Assembly: GCF_000381905.1 (NCBI RefSeq)
Contig: NZ_KB907250.1
Location: 27,323 to 91,322, forward strand
Reading direction: 5' to 3'
DNA length: 64,000 nt
From: Paenibacillus fonticola DSM 21315
GTDB taxonomy: Bacteria; Bacillota; Bacilli; Paenibacillales; Paenibacillaceae
Both the position numbers and the translations under genes were made by a program. A model generated the notes under the pieces. It searched no databases. It was not told the DNA's origin and was given only the letters and a program-made list of their open reading frames with translations. This document shows positions 7,896 through 16,194 of this stretch, piece by piece; position 1 is the stretch's first letter; every line of letters begins with the position of its first letter.

Positions 7896-9013
7896 TGGCA
7901 GGATTGCCAGTATATTTGCAAGAACAGACGGAAGAACAGATTATGCAGCGAATGCTGAGCCGGGTGCCTGACGATATCGATAAATCGGAGGGCTCTTTTA
8001 TTTGGGATGCCCAGGCTCCCGTAGCATTTATGCTGTCTGAAGCGGCCGTATGGGCCAGGCAGGTGCTGGAATGGGGCTTTGCCAGCTCGTCCTATGGGCC
8101 ATATCTGGACATGCGGGCGGCGGAGCATGGCGTTGTAAGGCGTGCAGCGACGGCTGCGGCCGGACAGGTTCAATTTACCGGGACGCCTGGCACGATGGTG
8201 CCTGCGGGCACGCTGGTAGCTACCCCGGCGGATGAAATCACAGGGGAGTCTTCCATCGAGTATGTGACGGCTTCGGAAGCGATGCTGGATGATTTAGGGA
8301 AGGCAACTGTCGGTATTCGCGCTGTAAATTCAGGCAGAAGCGGGACAGTACCCGCAGGCGTCATTACGGTGATGTCCATCCCGGTTAGCGGGATCACCGC
8401 GGTGACCAATCCGGAGGAAACACGGGGTGGGACAGACACGGAATCGGATCAATCGCTGCTGGAGCGTTTTTTGAGTCAGGTTCGGAACCAAGGGACGAGT
8501 GGAAACAAATCGCATTATATGAATTGGGCTGGTGAGGTGCCGGGTGTGGGGGGCGTGCAGGTTCGCCCGTTATGGAACGGAGCGGGAACGGTAGGCATTT
8601 ATTTGCTTGATACGGACAAACGCGCGGCGAACGAGGATATTGTTGCGGCCGTTCAGCAGCATATCGACCCGACGCAGGATGGACAGGGAGAAGGCATGGC
8701 CCCGGCCGGGCCGGTCGTGACGGTGATGGCGGCTGAGGAAGTGCCGCTCAACATCAGCGTTAAGCTGACCTTGGCGGACGGCGCTACCTTGCCTGAAGTG
8801 AAGGCGTTGATCGTAAAGGGAGTACAGGCATATTTGAAGCAGTTGGCTTTTGCTGATCCGCTCGTGCGGGTAACGCGTATCGCGTCGGTCCTGCTCGATA
8901 TTCCGCCTATTATTGATTACGCAAATTTGATGATCAACGGAGCGAGCGATACGAATATCCAGATTAACTTCGGTCAGGTGGCAGTGCTCGGGGCGGTGGA
9001 TGTATATGAATAA
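7895..9013 (+). CDS. xkdT: Baseplate J-like protein (XkdT-like)
   Basis: A baseplate wedge protein of 372 residues. The start was chosen at ATG 7895 because it overlaps the previous stop by one base and gives the family N terminus (EQTEEQIMQRMLSRVPDDID, then KSEGSFIWDA). The frame stays open back to 7823, but an earlier start would need a 73-base overlap. A Gly/Pro beta region (GTPGTMVPAGTLVATPADEI) at about 95-115 and the ARGGTDTESDQSLLERFL-like core (TRGGTDTESDQSLLERFL) are hallmarks of baseplate J. In myovirus tails it forms the ring that triggers sheath contraction. Confidence 0.9.
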   Translation: MAGLPVYLQEQTEEQIMQRMLSRVPDDIDKSEGSFIWDAQAPVAFMLSEAAVWARQVLEWGFASSSYGPYLDMRAAEHGVVRRAATAAAGQVQFTGTPGTMVPAGTLVATPADEITGESSIEYVTASEAMLDDLGKATVGIRAVNSGRSGTVPAGVITVMSIPVSGITAVTNPEETRGGTDTESDQSLLERFLSQVRNQGTSGNKSHYMNWAGEVPGVGGVQVRPLWNGAGTVGIYLLDTDKRAANEDIVAAVQQHIDPTQDGQGEGMAPAGPVVTVMAAEEVPLNISVKLTLADGATLPEVKALIVKGVQAYLKQLAFADPLVRVTRIASVLLDIPPIIDYANLMINGASDTNIQINFGQVAVLGAVDVYE

Positions 9014-9788
9014 CTTTTCCATTACAAGTCCAAAGGGACGGGAGATGTTCTCCTTCCTCCCCGGTTATTATGACTCATCCAGAGTTATGCAAGCTGATAT
9101 GAACTCCAAGGGAGAGGAGCTGGATCACTTATCTCGGGCCTTGGACGAAATATTGGATCAGTTCTTTGTCCGGACAGCGACATGGGGGCTGGAACGATGG
9201 GAAGCAGAGCTGGGCATTTCAACGGATTTAACTAAACCCATTGAAGAGCGTCGCGCTGTCGTAGAGTCGAAGCTCCGTGGAACCGGGAAGTTTTCAGGAC
9301 AGCTGGTTAGGAATGTAATGGATTCTTTTATAGCTGATGGGGAGGTTGTATTTACTCCTGGGGAGTATAAATTTCGGATCAGCTTTGGCGAGAGAATACC
9401 AAGTCGACTAGGTGATTTCAAATCTGTTATTGAGGAGATTAAACCCGCTCATTTGGTATTTTATATGGATTGGAGAGCCAGGCTCGAATTCCATCATACG
9501 ATTCGAATAGCACCCGTATTGAAGTTTCGTACACGAGTTAACTTTTTCGGCGGGCGTCCCTGGTACTTGGATGGTATTGAATTTCTGGATGGGAACCATT
9601 CTTTATCAGGATGGACAGGCAATAGAGAACGATTTAAAAATCGGACACAGATTGCAGTCAGACATCGCAACAAGCCGATTCAGGAAGCTGTTCTTAAAAT
9701 ACGTTCCAACTACTGGCAACTGGATGGTGCAGTTGCTTTGGACGGCTCACGTCAGCTGAGTTCAATGGAATCGATCAATTTAATATAA
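9000..9788 (+). CDS. xkdU: DUF2313/YmfQ-like tail protein (XkdU-like)
   Basis: A 262-residue protein in the XkdU position. The N-terminal 150 residues (GLERWEAELGISTDLTKPIE, then ERRAVVESKLRGTGKFSGQL) match the YmfQ/gpI-like family that joins baseplate to fibres. The C-terminal 90 residues are an extension with two short repeats (WYLDGIEFLDGNHSLSGW and YWQLDGAVALDGSRQLSS) not present in the short XkdU of Bacillus. It overlaps baseplate J by 14 bases. Confidence 0.8.
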   Translation: MYMNNFSITSPKGREMFSFLPGYYDSSRVMQADMNSKGEELDHLSRALDEILDQFFVRTATWGLERWEAELGISTDLTKPIEERRAVVESKLRGTGKFSGQLVRNVMDSFIADGEVVFTPGEYKFRISFGERIPSRLGDFKSVIEEIKPAHLVFYMDWRARLEFHHTIRIAPVLKFRTRVNFFGGRPWYLDGIEFLDGNHSLSGWTGNRERFKNRTQIAVRHRNKPIQEAVLKIRSNYWQLDGAVALDGSRQLSSMESINLI

Positions 9789-9805
9789 GGAGGCTCAAAG
9801 CTATT

Positions 9806-10195
9806 ATGGCAGATCAAGTTCTAACGGTTACAACGGCTTATGCACGCGCCCAGATGGCACAGGCACGAGCTGAAGGTGGTACTCTGACCAAGGTGGTCAA
9901 AATGGCATTCGGAAATGGTGGTGTTGATTCTTCTGGAAATCCCTTGCCAGTGGATGGCACCGAAGAAACCCTTCGGAATGAGTTGCTCCGAAAGGATATT
10001 GCAAGCTATGAATTTATTGCCCCAGCTACTATTCGCTACCACTGCCCTCTTGGGGAAAACGAGCTAACTGGTCAAAACATCAATGAACTGGCCCTGGTAG
10101 ATACCGAAGGGAAGTTCACTGCTCTAAGGACAATGGGCGATAAGTTTAAAGATGGCGACATGGAATTTATTTTTGAAGTGGATGATATTTACTAG
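9806..10195 (+). CDS. Tail-collar fibre N-terminal domain protein
   Basis: A 129-residue protein resembling the phage tail-collar fibre domain (DUF3751-like): ARAQMAQARAEGGTLTKVV, then a KMAFGNGG turn and a C-terminal TGQNINELALVD segment. It ends before any receptor-binding region, so it probably acts as an adaptor between baseplate and fibre. AAGGAGG precedes the ATG. It is followed after 17 bases by the longer fibre gene. Confidence 0.7.
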   Translation: MADQVLTVTTAYARAQMAQARAEGGTLTKVVKMAFGNGGVDSSGNPLPVDGTEETLRNELLRKDIASYEFIAPATIRYHCPLGENELTGQNINELALVDTEGKFTALRTMGDKFKDGDMEFIFEVDDIY

Positions 10196-10212
10196 AAGGA
10201 AGGTTGATCTAA

Positions 10213-11247
10213 ATGTCTATACAGCAACCGAGAAAATTAGTCCCGACAGATCAGGGACATGCCGAAGTGATTAATGCACCGATTGAGACTCTTTATGGAA
10301 ATGATCTTTTCTTAGCGAAACAGGTTGTTGATATTTTGGCCAATCCTGCAGATCATGGAGTGGTTTCGGAACAAGAATTCCAAAATCACATCAACAATGC
10401 TGTCACCCATATTACCGCTGCCGAACGTACGAAATGGGATGCTGCTGAAGCAAACGCAAAAAAGTATACCGACGATAACGCAGCGAAAAAGTCACACACT
10501 CATGCCGCATCGGATTTGCCATCAGCAACTACACAGGCGCGCGGCATAGTGCAGCTTAGTACATCGACGGTTAGCACGGCCGCGGATCAGGCGGCCACGC
10601 CAAGCGCAGTCAAAGCGGCCATGGATCGGGCTAATGAGGCTTTTCAAGCTGGCAATGAGCGTAAGAAGAATGTTGTGGACGCCCTCATTGCTCTTGGAGT
10701 ATCGGCGTCCATAGCAGATAGTTGGGATACGTTGATAAGTAAAATGGGTACGGTAAACAAGGGATTAGATAGATATTTCCTGTTCCGAAGGGGAGTTATT
10801 AATCTTTGTAATTTTATAGAAGTAAGTCGTGGTGGCGATGGTTACGTTTCTTTTGTACAAAGCGGCTCGGAGGTATATATGACCGCGAGTTGTATTAACG
10901 TTGGTGAAAACAGATCATACTTAACTATTGGTAGTACTCTCCAACAAGACCTTTCACACATTAAATATGTATTAATTGATCCTTTGCTGAGAAGAGTTAC
11001 CAGGGAATCTAATGGTTATCCGTACGTGAGAGTAGGGGTTTGTACGCCTGATTTACTTAATACGGAAATTTTCAACAAGGAAGTAAGTTACTACGTCAAC
11101 CCCGGCGATGGTAGGTATATCAGTTCGGCAATTTTAGATGTTTCCGATCTTGTTGGTGTCTTCCATCTAAAAATGATAATTTCGGCAGAATACAATAGTA
11201 GAATTGAATTAGGAATTAGTAATATATTGCTAATTCCTCATGACTAG
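10213..11247 (+). CDS. Tail fibre / receptor-binding protein
   Basis: A 344-residue fibre protein. Residues about 90-150 carry a P2 gpH-like fibre repeat (ARGIVQLSTSTVSTAADQAA, then TPSAVKAAMDRA). A helical segment follows, then from residue 190 an unrelated beta-rich C-terminal domain with no recognisable motif, which should contact the receptor. The DNA of the C-terminal half is clearly more AT-rich than the tail genes upstream, and no fibre chaperone gene follows. This fits the usual exchange of fibre tips between tail systems. The target surface molecule cannot be read from sequence. Confidence 0.75.
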   Translation: MSIQQPRKLVPTDQGHAEVINAPIETLYGNDLFLAKQVVDILANPADHGVVSEQEFQNHINNAVTHITAAERTKWDAAEANAKKYTDDNAAKKSHTHAASDLPSATTQARGIVQLSTSTVSTAADQAATPSAVKAAMDRANEAFQAGNERKKNVVDALIALGVSASIADSWDTLISKMGTVNKGLDRYFLFRRGVINLCNFIEVSRGGDGYVSFVQSGSEVYMTASCINVGENRSYLTIGSTLQQDLSHIKYVLIDPLLRRVTRESNGYPYVRVGVCTPDLLNTEIFNKEVSYYVNPGDGRYISSAILDVSDLVGVFHLKMIISAEYNSRIELGISNILLIPHD

Positions 11248-11448
11248 AAAGGATGTCTCTCCTTACTAATGATCAATGATCAATCAAAGAATGGAATAAA
11301 TGCGTATAATTTTTTAATATGAAATCGTTGGAAAAAGAAAAATAGTGATCGTATCTTTGTGAGATTTCATCACATTATAGTAAGCCCCATCTTAATGGCT
11401 TTTCTAGTCTAAATGATCTTCAGGCATACGGGGGAATTATTGATATCT

Positions 11449-11474
11449 GTCCAGCATCAATTGTGATGCTGGAC
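11449..11474. repeat. Perfect 11-bp hairpin
   Basis: GTCCAGCATCA and TGATGCTGGAC flank a four-base loop ATTG. There is no T-run after it, so it is not a simple intrinsic terminator. It may be an RNA processing or stabilising structure. Confidence 0.7.
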
Positions 11475-11808
11475 ATCGTATATGAGCAGTGCTGATTGGA
11501 TGAGACAGCTGAATTTCGGGGGAATGCGTCAATCGCGGCTGGTTTCCTGTGTAGCATTTATCCGTTTGAATTATTGGTAGTCTCCTTTCCCGGATATTGT
11601 ATGACCCCGCCGGATTGCGGATGAACTATGCGAAGGACCTGGGCATCTTCTCACATATGTAACGAATCTATACCTGTAAGTTGGGGAGTGTCCGTCGGCT
11701 GTCCGATTTATGACCAGGGGCTGTCCGTGTGCTGTACTGTTGACATGTTAAATTTATATTGTGGATATGATTTGAGGGGGCTTCATCGCCAACTTCCAAG
11801 AACTCGCT

Positions 11809-11833
11809 GCCGCTGAGTTAATCAGCGGCTTTT
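11809..11833 (+). terminator. Intrinsic terminator candidate
   Basis: The stem GCCGCTGA / TCAGCGGC with loop GTTAA is followed by TTTT. It lies after the fibre region and before the lysis genes. Confidence 0.6.
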
Positions 11834-11977
11834 ATCGTTTTTAAAGATTGGCCACGAAAGTGCACCAATGTCCTAGAAAGGGGGGCTATTGTGCAATGAT
11901 GGAACTGGTAAATTGGAGATGTTGGGCAAGCAGTTGAAGGTCGCGAAGACGGGATAAACAGAAACGGAGGGAGCGGG

Positions 11978-12256
11978 ATGGAATATACGATTATTATCTC
12001 CATTGCTACAGCCGTTAGTGGAATTTTGCTCGGCTGGCTGGGACGCGCACGTGCAATCCGTCAAGATGCCGCGAAAGATGTGGAGGCAGGGGCAACCCTG
12101 CAGACGGACGTGGAATATATTAAACGTGGCGTCGACGACATCAGGGTAGACATGCGACTGCAAAGCCAGCGTATGGATGGAATTTCTGAACGTGTGACAC
12201 GAGTGGAGGAATCTACTAAGCAAGCACACAAGCGGATTGACCGCCTGGAAGAATAA
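11978..12256 (+). CDS. Membrane-anchored coiled-coil protein (XhlA-like role)
   Basis: A 92-residue protein with one N-terminal membrane segment (YTIIISIATAVSGILLGWLG) followed by a charged coiled coil to the end (heptads around residues 45-92). In PBSX the small protein XhlA lies before the holin XhlB and the amidase, and helps lysis. XhlA has its membrane segment at the C terminus, so this protein has the opposite order. The name is therefore by position only. GGAGGGAGCGGG is the ribosome binding region. Confidence 0.5.
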   Translation: MEYTIIISIATAVSGILLGWLGRARAIRQDAAKDVEAGATLQTDVEYIKRGVDDIRVDMRLQSQRMDGISERVTRVEESTKQAHKRIDRLEE

Positions 12257-12376
12257 ATTATATTAACAATCATTGAAAAGATATAACAGTTTTAACTTTA
12301 GCACTTTAGCAGCTTCAACACTTTAAAAAACTTATAACTGATAACTGAAACTTTTAAAATGGAAGGAATGAACATT

Positions 12377-12646
12377 ATGAACTGGAATGATATTTTTGAG
12401 TTGATTCATCCGGTATTATTCGGAGTCGTTGCGGCCTGCTGGGTCATTGGCTTCGTACTTAAGAAAACGCCAAAGGTTCCTGACTGGAGCATTATCTATA
12501 TTGTTACTGTAGTTGCGGTGTTATTGACGGTTTGGCTGCTCGGCTGGGGGCCGGAATCGTTTATTCAAGGCATTCTTACCGGGGCTTTTGCAGTATACGG
12601 TAATCAGTTTGTGAAGCAGGCGATGAAAGGGGCGGATAGAGAATGA
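12377..12646 (+). CDS. Phage holin
   Basis: An 89-residue protein with two or three membrane segments (HPVLFGVVAACWVIGFVL, then SIIYIVTVVAVLLTVWLLGW). It is placed directly before the amidase with an ATGA overlap, the classical holin-endolysin pair. The start at 12377 is preferred because GGAAGGA lies eight bases upstream. The more distal ATG codons at 12359 and 12368 would place that motif inside the gene. It forms the membrane lesion that releases the amidase. Confidence 0.8.
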   Translation: MNWNDIFELIHPVLFGVVAACWVIGFVLKKTPKVPDWSIIYIVTVVAVLLTVWLLGWGPESFIQGILTGAFAVYGNQFVKQAMKGADRE

Positions 12647-13353
12647 GCATCGTTTGGATCGACGCAGGCCACGGAGGCAAAGACCCGGGGGCGGCCGCAA
12701 ATGCGGTGAAAGAGAAGGATGTCGTACTTCAAATTTCTCTGGCAATAAAGCAGCGTCTGGAATCGCAATACACCGGGGTACAAGTACTGCTCTCCCGCAG
12801 TTCAGATGTATATTTGACGTTAGCAGAACGTACCACCAAAGCAAATGCAGCTAAAGCAGACATCCTCTTGTCCATTCATTGCAATGCCGGAGGGGGTGCG
12901 GGAGGCTTCGAATCCTATCGGTATACGGCGTCATCACCTGCTTCTCAATCACTGCAAAACAGCCTGCATTCAGCAATTATGACCGCGCTCAAACCTTATG
13001 GCGTGAACGATCGTGGACAGAAGACTAAAAACCTGCACATGCTCAGGGAGAGCAAAATGCCTGCGGTTCTAACTGAAAACTTGTTTATCGATGTCTTAAA
13101 TGACGTCAATAAACTAAAGCAGCAGGCCGTAATAGAAGCGATTGTACAGGGTCATGCGGTCGGTATTGCCAAATTTTTAGGCCTGAAGACAAAAGAGGGA
13201 ACACAGCAAATGGATCAGCAGAAAGCGCAGTCCTGGAAAGAAGACGGCCGCGAATGGCTTATTGCCAATGCCGGAATCAGTACGGATTGGCAGGCAACGG
13301 ATCAGATAGATATCGGAACGCTTGGAACCATCCTTAGCCGGATGCAGAAGTAA
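12643..13353 (+). CDS. N-acetylmuramoyl-L-alanine amidase (endolysin)
   Basis: A 236-residue zinc amidase of the Amidase_3 family. It cleaves the bond between MurNAc and L-alanine in peptidoglycan to release particles. Visible motifs are WIDAGHGGKDPGA (zinc His), KEKDVVLQISLA (zinc Glu region), LLSIHCNAG (zinc His) and VLTENLFID (catalytic Glu). Residues from about 190 form a short C-terminal module (WKEDGREWLIANAGIS) seen on many Bacillales amidases. There is no signal peptide, consistent with holin-dependent export. Its last codons lie inside the left arm of a 19-bp terminator stem. Confidence 0.9.
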   Translation: MSIVWIDAGHGGKDPGAAANAVKEKDVVLQISLAIKQRLESQYTGVQVLLSRSSDVYLTLAERTTKANAAKADILLSIHCNAGGGAGGFESYRYTASSPASQSLQNSLHSAIMTALKPYGVNDRGQKTKNLHMLRESKMPAVLTENLFIDVLNDVNKLKQQAVIEAIVQGHAVGIAKFLGLKTKEGTQQMDQQKAQSWKEDGREWLIANAGISTDWQATDQIDIGTLGTILSRMQK

Positions 13354-13400
13354 ATTCCCAGGCTGCCTGGGAATTTACTTCTGCAAGGCTTTTTGATCTT
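13344..13400 (+). terminator. Strong terminator with 19-bp stem overlapping the amidase stop
   Basis: A perfect 19-bp inverted repeat (13344-13362 and 13366-13384) around a CTG loop, then T-rich sequence. The amidase stop TAA at 13351 is inside the stem. It ends the tail-lysis operon. Confidence 0.85.
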
Positions 13401-13706
13401 TTTTTAGGACCGATAGTACTAAAAAGAACATGGGTCACATATCCGCATTCGTTAATGCACCGAGCACAGTAGTCCATAGGGTGCTGCAATCCGCAGAACA
13501 CGGCATCCACAGAACACAATAATCCTTAGAACGCCCCTCCTTCCACTATACCATTCACCAAGCATCCCCATGGACCATCCACATTGGCCATCCCCCTCAG
13601 AAATACTTGTCGTCGTTACAACTCTTCTATAACACTTCTACAAAACTTCTCACAGCAATCGCCTTTGTGACCGGATTTCTATCTTTTACCAGGCGCTAAA
13701 TTCCAC
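13401..13706. other. Intergenic region, no gene seen
   Basis: About 300 bases rich in CCAC/ATCC motifs with no plausible gene, between the phage terminator and the SOS promoter. Confidence 0.6.
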
Positions 13707-13735
13707 TTGTATAAGAACGTAGGTTCGTATATAAT
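13707..13735 (+). promoter_or_regulatory. SigA promoter with LexA (SOS) box
   Basis: The -35 TTGTAT (13707-13712), 17-base spacer and -10 TATAAT (13730-13735) make a near-consensus promoter. The spacer contains GAACGTAGGTTC (13715-13726), a perfect match to the Bacillota LexA box GAACN4GTTC. Confidence 0.85.
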
Positions 13736-13767
13736 ACAAACAAATGTTCTTATCGGAGATGATTCTG

Positions 13768-13983
13768 GTGAAAAAATACATTAACCAAGTGGTCGAGATC
13801 ATTTACATGGACCGCAGCGGCAATATTACACAACGGCTCATCCATATTCATGCCGTCCAGGAGCGGCTCATCCGCGCAACGTGCCTACAAACGGGGGCGC
13901 CGAGAGCGTTTCGGCATGATCACATTCTTGCGCTGCGGCCAGTGAAACGATCTGTTAGAGGGGGGAAATACTATGCTTCCTGA
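13768..13983 (+). CDS. Small WYL-like protein, SOS-controlled
   Basis: A 71-residue protein if it starts at GTG 13768, which has GGAG nine bases upstream. An ATG at 13744 lies at the expected transcription start and is unlikely. The sequence (VVEIIYMDRSGNITQRLIHI, then FRHDHILALRPVKR) resembles the short WYL-like beta domain found in many Bacilli regulators, where it may sense nucleic acid or small ligands. It is the first gene of a two-gene operon behind a LexA box and overlaps the next gene by 11 bases. Function is unknown; induction by DNA damage is inferred from the promoter. Confidence 0.7.
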   Translation: MKKYINQVVEIIYMDRSGNITQRLIHIHAVQERLIRATCLQTGAPRAFRHDHILALRPVKRSVRGGKYYAS

Positions 13984-14257
13984 TTTGGAACGCAAGCTGC
14001 TGCGGATTATTTATAATTTTTGGACACAGCGGCGCCGGGTGCCTACGATGAAGGAGTTGGAACGGACAACGGGAAGACCGCAGCGGGATATCGTGGCAAC
14101 GCTGCGCATTTTAGAGCAGAATCAATACATCCAGTGGCCGGACAAATCAACTTTGCACAGCATCAGGCTGCTTCATGTCTCGACGCCTGTTCAGAAGCCG
14201 ATGGTCAGAGAGCGGCGAGGATTGCGCAGCGACATTGAATATTGGACGGATTATTGA
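13973..14257 (+). CDS. Small winged-helix protein, SOS-controlled
   Basis: A 94-residue protein with a winged helix-turn-helix of the LexA N-terminal type at residues about 5-60 (LLRIIYNFWTQRRRVPTMKE, then LERTTGRPQRDIVATLRILE). There is no LexA peptidase domain. AGAGGGGGGAAA is its ribosome binding site and it overlaps the WYL-like gene. Because the operon is SOS-controlled and next to the tail-lysis module, it could switch that module on after DNA damage. That is an inference from context. Confidence 0.7.
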   Translation: MLPDLERKLLRIIYNFWTQRRRVPTMKELERTTGRPQRDIVATLRILEQNQYIQWPDKSTLHSIRLLHVSTPVQKPMVRERRGLRSDIEYWTDY

Positions 14258-14342
14258 ATTCATTACATAGCAATGCGAAGAATACTAGTGTGGGAAAAAA
14301 CACTTGCCTTTTTACAGAAGCAGCTTTAGAATCTAAGTAGAC

Positions 14343-14358
14343 ACTTGTACGTACAATT
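14343..14358 (+). promoter_or_regulatory. AraR operator 1 upstream of araA
   Basis: The palindrome ACTTGTACGTACAATT matches the AraR operator type known from Bacillus subtilis (ATTTGTACGTACAAAT). Confidence 0.8.
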
Positions 14359-14384
14359 GTTCATTAATCTTACAAATAATGATA

Positions 14385-14398
14385 TTGTGTGTACAAGT
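14385..14398 (+). promoter_or_regulatory. AraR operator 2 upstream of araA
   Basis: TTGTGTGTACAAGT is a degenerate copy of operator 1, inverted, with centres 41 bases apart (about four helical turns). That spacing would allow cooperative binding and looping. Confidence 0.6.
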
Positions 14399-14448
14399 TA
14401 GTTACCAATCTATTTAAGATACTAATCATTCTGGGAGGCGTTAATACA

Positions 14449-15936
14449 ATGAATTTGAAACCGTATTCATTTTGGTTCGTAACAGGAAGTCAGCATTTGT
14501 ATGGTCCGGAGACGTTGGAAGAAGTAGCCGATCATTCCCGCATCATTGCCGAACAGCTGGACAAAGATCCTGTATTTTCGCATGCGGTTGTATTTAAACC
14601 GATCGTCACTACGCCCGATGAAATCTACAACCTGATTATCGCGGCGAACAGCGACCCATCCTGTGCAGGGATCATCACCTGGATGCATACGTTCTCACCA
14701 GCAAAAATGTGGATTCGCGGCCTGTCCCAATTGCAGAAGCCGCTGCTGCATTTCCATACCCAGTTTAACCGTGATATTCCATGGGAAACGATCGACATGG
14801 ATTTTATGAACCTGAATCAGTCTGCGCATGGTGACCGGGAGTATGGTCATATCGGAGCCCGCCTCGGGGTTGCTCGTAAAGTTGTAGTCGGCTACTGGGA
14901 AGACGCAGAAGTTCGCGAAGATATCGCGGGGTGGATGCGGACGGCCGTTTCATTTGCTGAGAGCCGCAGCCTGAAAGTGGCCCGCTTCGGTGATAATATG
15001 CGCGAAGTTGCGGTAACTGAAGGCGACAAAGTGGAAGCCCAGATTAAGCTCGGCTGGTCGGTGAACGGTTATGGCATTGGCGATCTCGTACAGCTTGTAA
15101 ATGAAGTCAGCGATGCTGAAGTGAAGGTTCTTCTGGACGAGTATGCCGAGAAATACACGATCACCAAAGAAGGCCTAAACGCTGGGCCGATTCGTGATTC
15201 CATTGCTTATCAGGCACGTTTGGAAATAGCGATGAAGCGGTTCCTTGAAGCGGGCGGCTTTGGGGCATTCACTACGACGTTCGAAGATCTGCATGGTCTC
15301 AAGCAGCTTCCAGGTCTGGCTGTACAGCGCCTGATGGAAGCCGGATACGGCTTCGGAGGAGAGGGCGACTGGAAGACGGCAGCATTGACTCGTGTACTTA
15401 AAGTGCTTGCCGACAATAAGAACACCTCGTTCATGGAAGACTACACATACCATTTCGAGCCAGGCAACCATATGATTCTCGGCGCGCACATGCTTGAAGT
15501 ATGTCCGACCATTGCGGCTACGAAGCCAACGATTGAAGTTCATCCGCTCGGGATCGGCGGCAAGGAAGATCCGGCTCGTATCGTCTTCGACGGTCAGGAC
15601 GGCCCAGCGGTTGCTGCTTCATTGGTAGATCTAGGCCACCGTTTCCGTCTCCTTGTGAACGTTGTGGATGGGGTTAAAGTAGAACAGCCGATGCCGAAGC
15701 TTCCGGTTGCCCGCGTGCTTTGGAAGCCGCAGCCATCGCTTAGAGAATCGGCTGAGGCCTGGATCCTGGCTGGCGGAGCTCACCATACGGTACTGTCTTA
15801 CAAAATTACCGCTGAGAATTTGTCCGATTGGGCCGAGATGGCCGGCATTGAGTCTGTCATTATCGACAAGGACACTTCCTTGCGGCAGTTCAAGAACGAG
15901 CTTCGCTGGAGCGATATGGCATACCGCTTGCGTTAA
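14449..15936 (+). CDS. araA: L-arabinose isomerase
   Basis: Converts L-arabinose to L-ribulose in the cytoplasm, using Mn2+. It has 495 residues from ATG 14449, which follows GGGAGG. The open frame extends back to 14389, but that part overlaps operator 2 and lacks a ribosome binding site. Family features are [13 protein letters not shown] at the N terminus, and the metal ligands in [11 protein letters not shown] (Glu), GFGGEGDWK (Glu), HFEPGNHMI (His) and [10 protein letters not shown] (His). Length equals the family norm. It is the first gene of the ara cluster, and two AraR operators lie upstream. Confidence 0.97.
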   Translation: MNLKPYSFWFVTGSQHLYGPETLEEVADHSRIIAEQLDKDPVFSHAVVFKPIVTTPDEIYNLIIAANSDPSCAGIITWMHTFSPAKMWIRGLSQLQKPLLHFHTQFNRDIPWETIDMDFMNLNQSAHGDREYGHIGARLGVARKVVVGYWEDAEVREDIAGWMRTAVSFAESRSLKVARFGDNMREVAVTEGDKVEAQIKLGWSVNGYGIGDLVQLVNEVSDAEVKVLLDEYAEKYTITKEGLNAGPIRDSIAYQARLEIAMKRFLEAGGFGAFTTTFEDLHGLKQLPGLAVQRLMEAGYGFGGEGDWKTAALTRVLKVLADNKNTSFMEDYTYHFEPGNHMILGAHMLEVCPTIAATKPTIEVHPLGIGGKEDPARIVFDGQDGPAVAASLVDLGHRFRLLVNVVDGVKVEQPMPKLPVARVLWKPQPSLRESAEAWILAGGAHHTVLSYKITAENLSDWAEMAGIESVIIDKDTSLRQFKNELRWSDMAYRLR

Positions 15937-16194
15937 TGTAAATGCTGCTTTAGGTGTGTCCAAGGAACACTGCTGCTGGTAACCGAAGTGCTGTCCCAGA
16001 TAATGGAACATAGAATGGAACATAGCTTCAGGTCATGAAGCGCGTGCAAGTAACCGGAACCACTGCTGCAGACAACCGGAGGCTGATGGCAGCGTTAATA
16101 GGAGTCGAAAGCCGTTGCCGGACACCGTTTCCGCACATTCCCCGGCCTGTGATACAATAGCGGATATAAACAAGAGCATTGGCTGAGGTGAAGC

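Larger units (their letters stand above)
11248..11977. other. Non-coding gap between fibre and lysis genes
   Basis: About 730 bases without a supportable gene. It contains a perfect 11-bp inverted repeat at 11449-11474, a run of related GTCCGT/GCTGTCCG motifs near 11690-11740, and a terminator-like hairpin at 11809-11833. A 62-codon frame at 11628 has no ribosome binding site or recognisable product. It may be a decayed fibre-accessory region. Confidence 0.6.

Noticed and set aside
11628..11816. 62-codon plus frame in the phage gap
   Set aside because: No ribosome binding site, Cys/Arg-rich text without domain similarity.
10213..11977. Diversity-generating retroelement at the fibre gene
   Set aside because: No reverse transcriptase, template repeat or variable repeat pair was seen.
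1..13400. Complete prophage
   Set aside because: Only tail and lysis genes are inside the window; no capsid, packaging or integrase genes can be seen, so prophage versus tailocin stays open.
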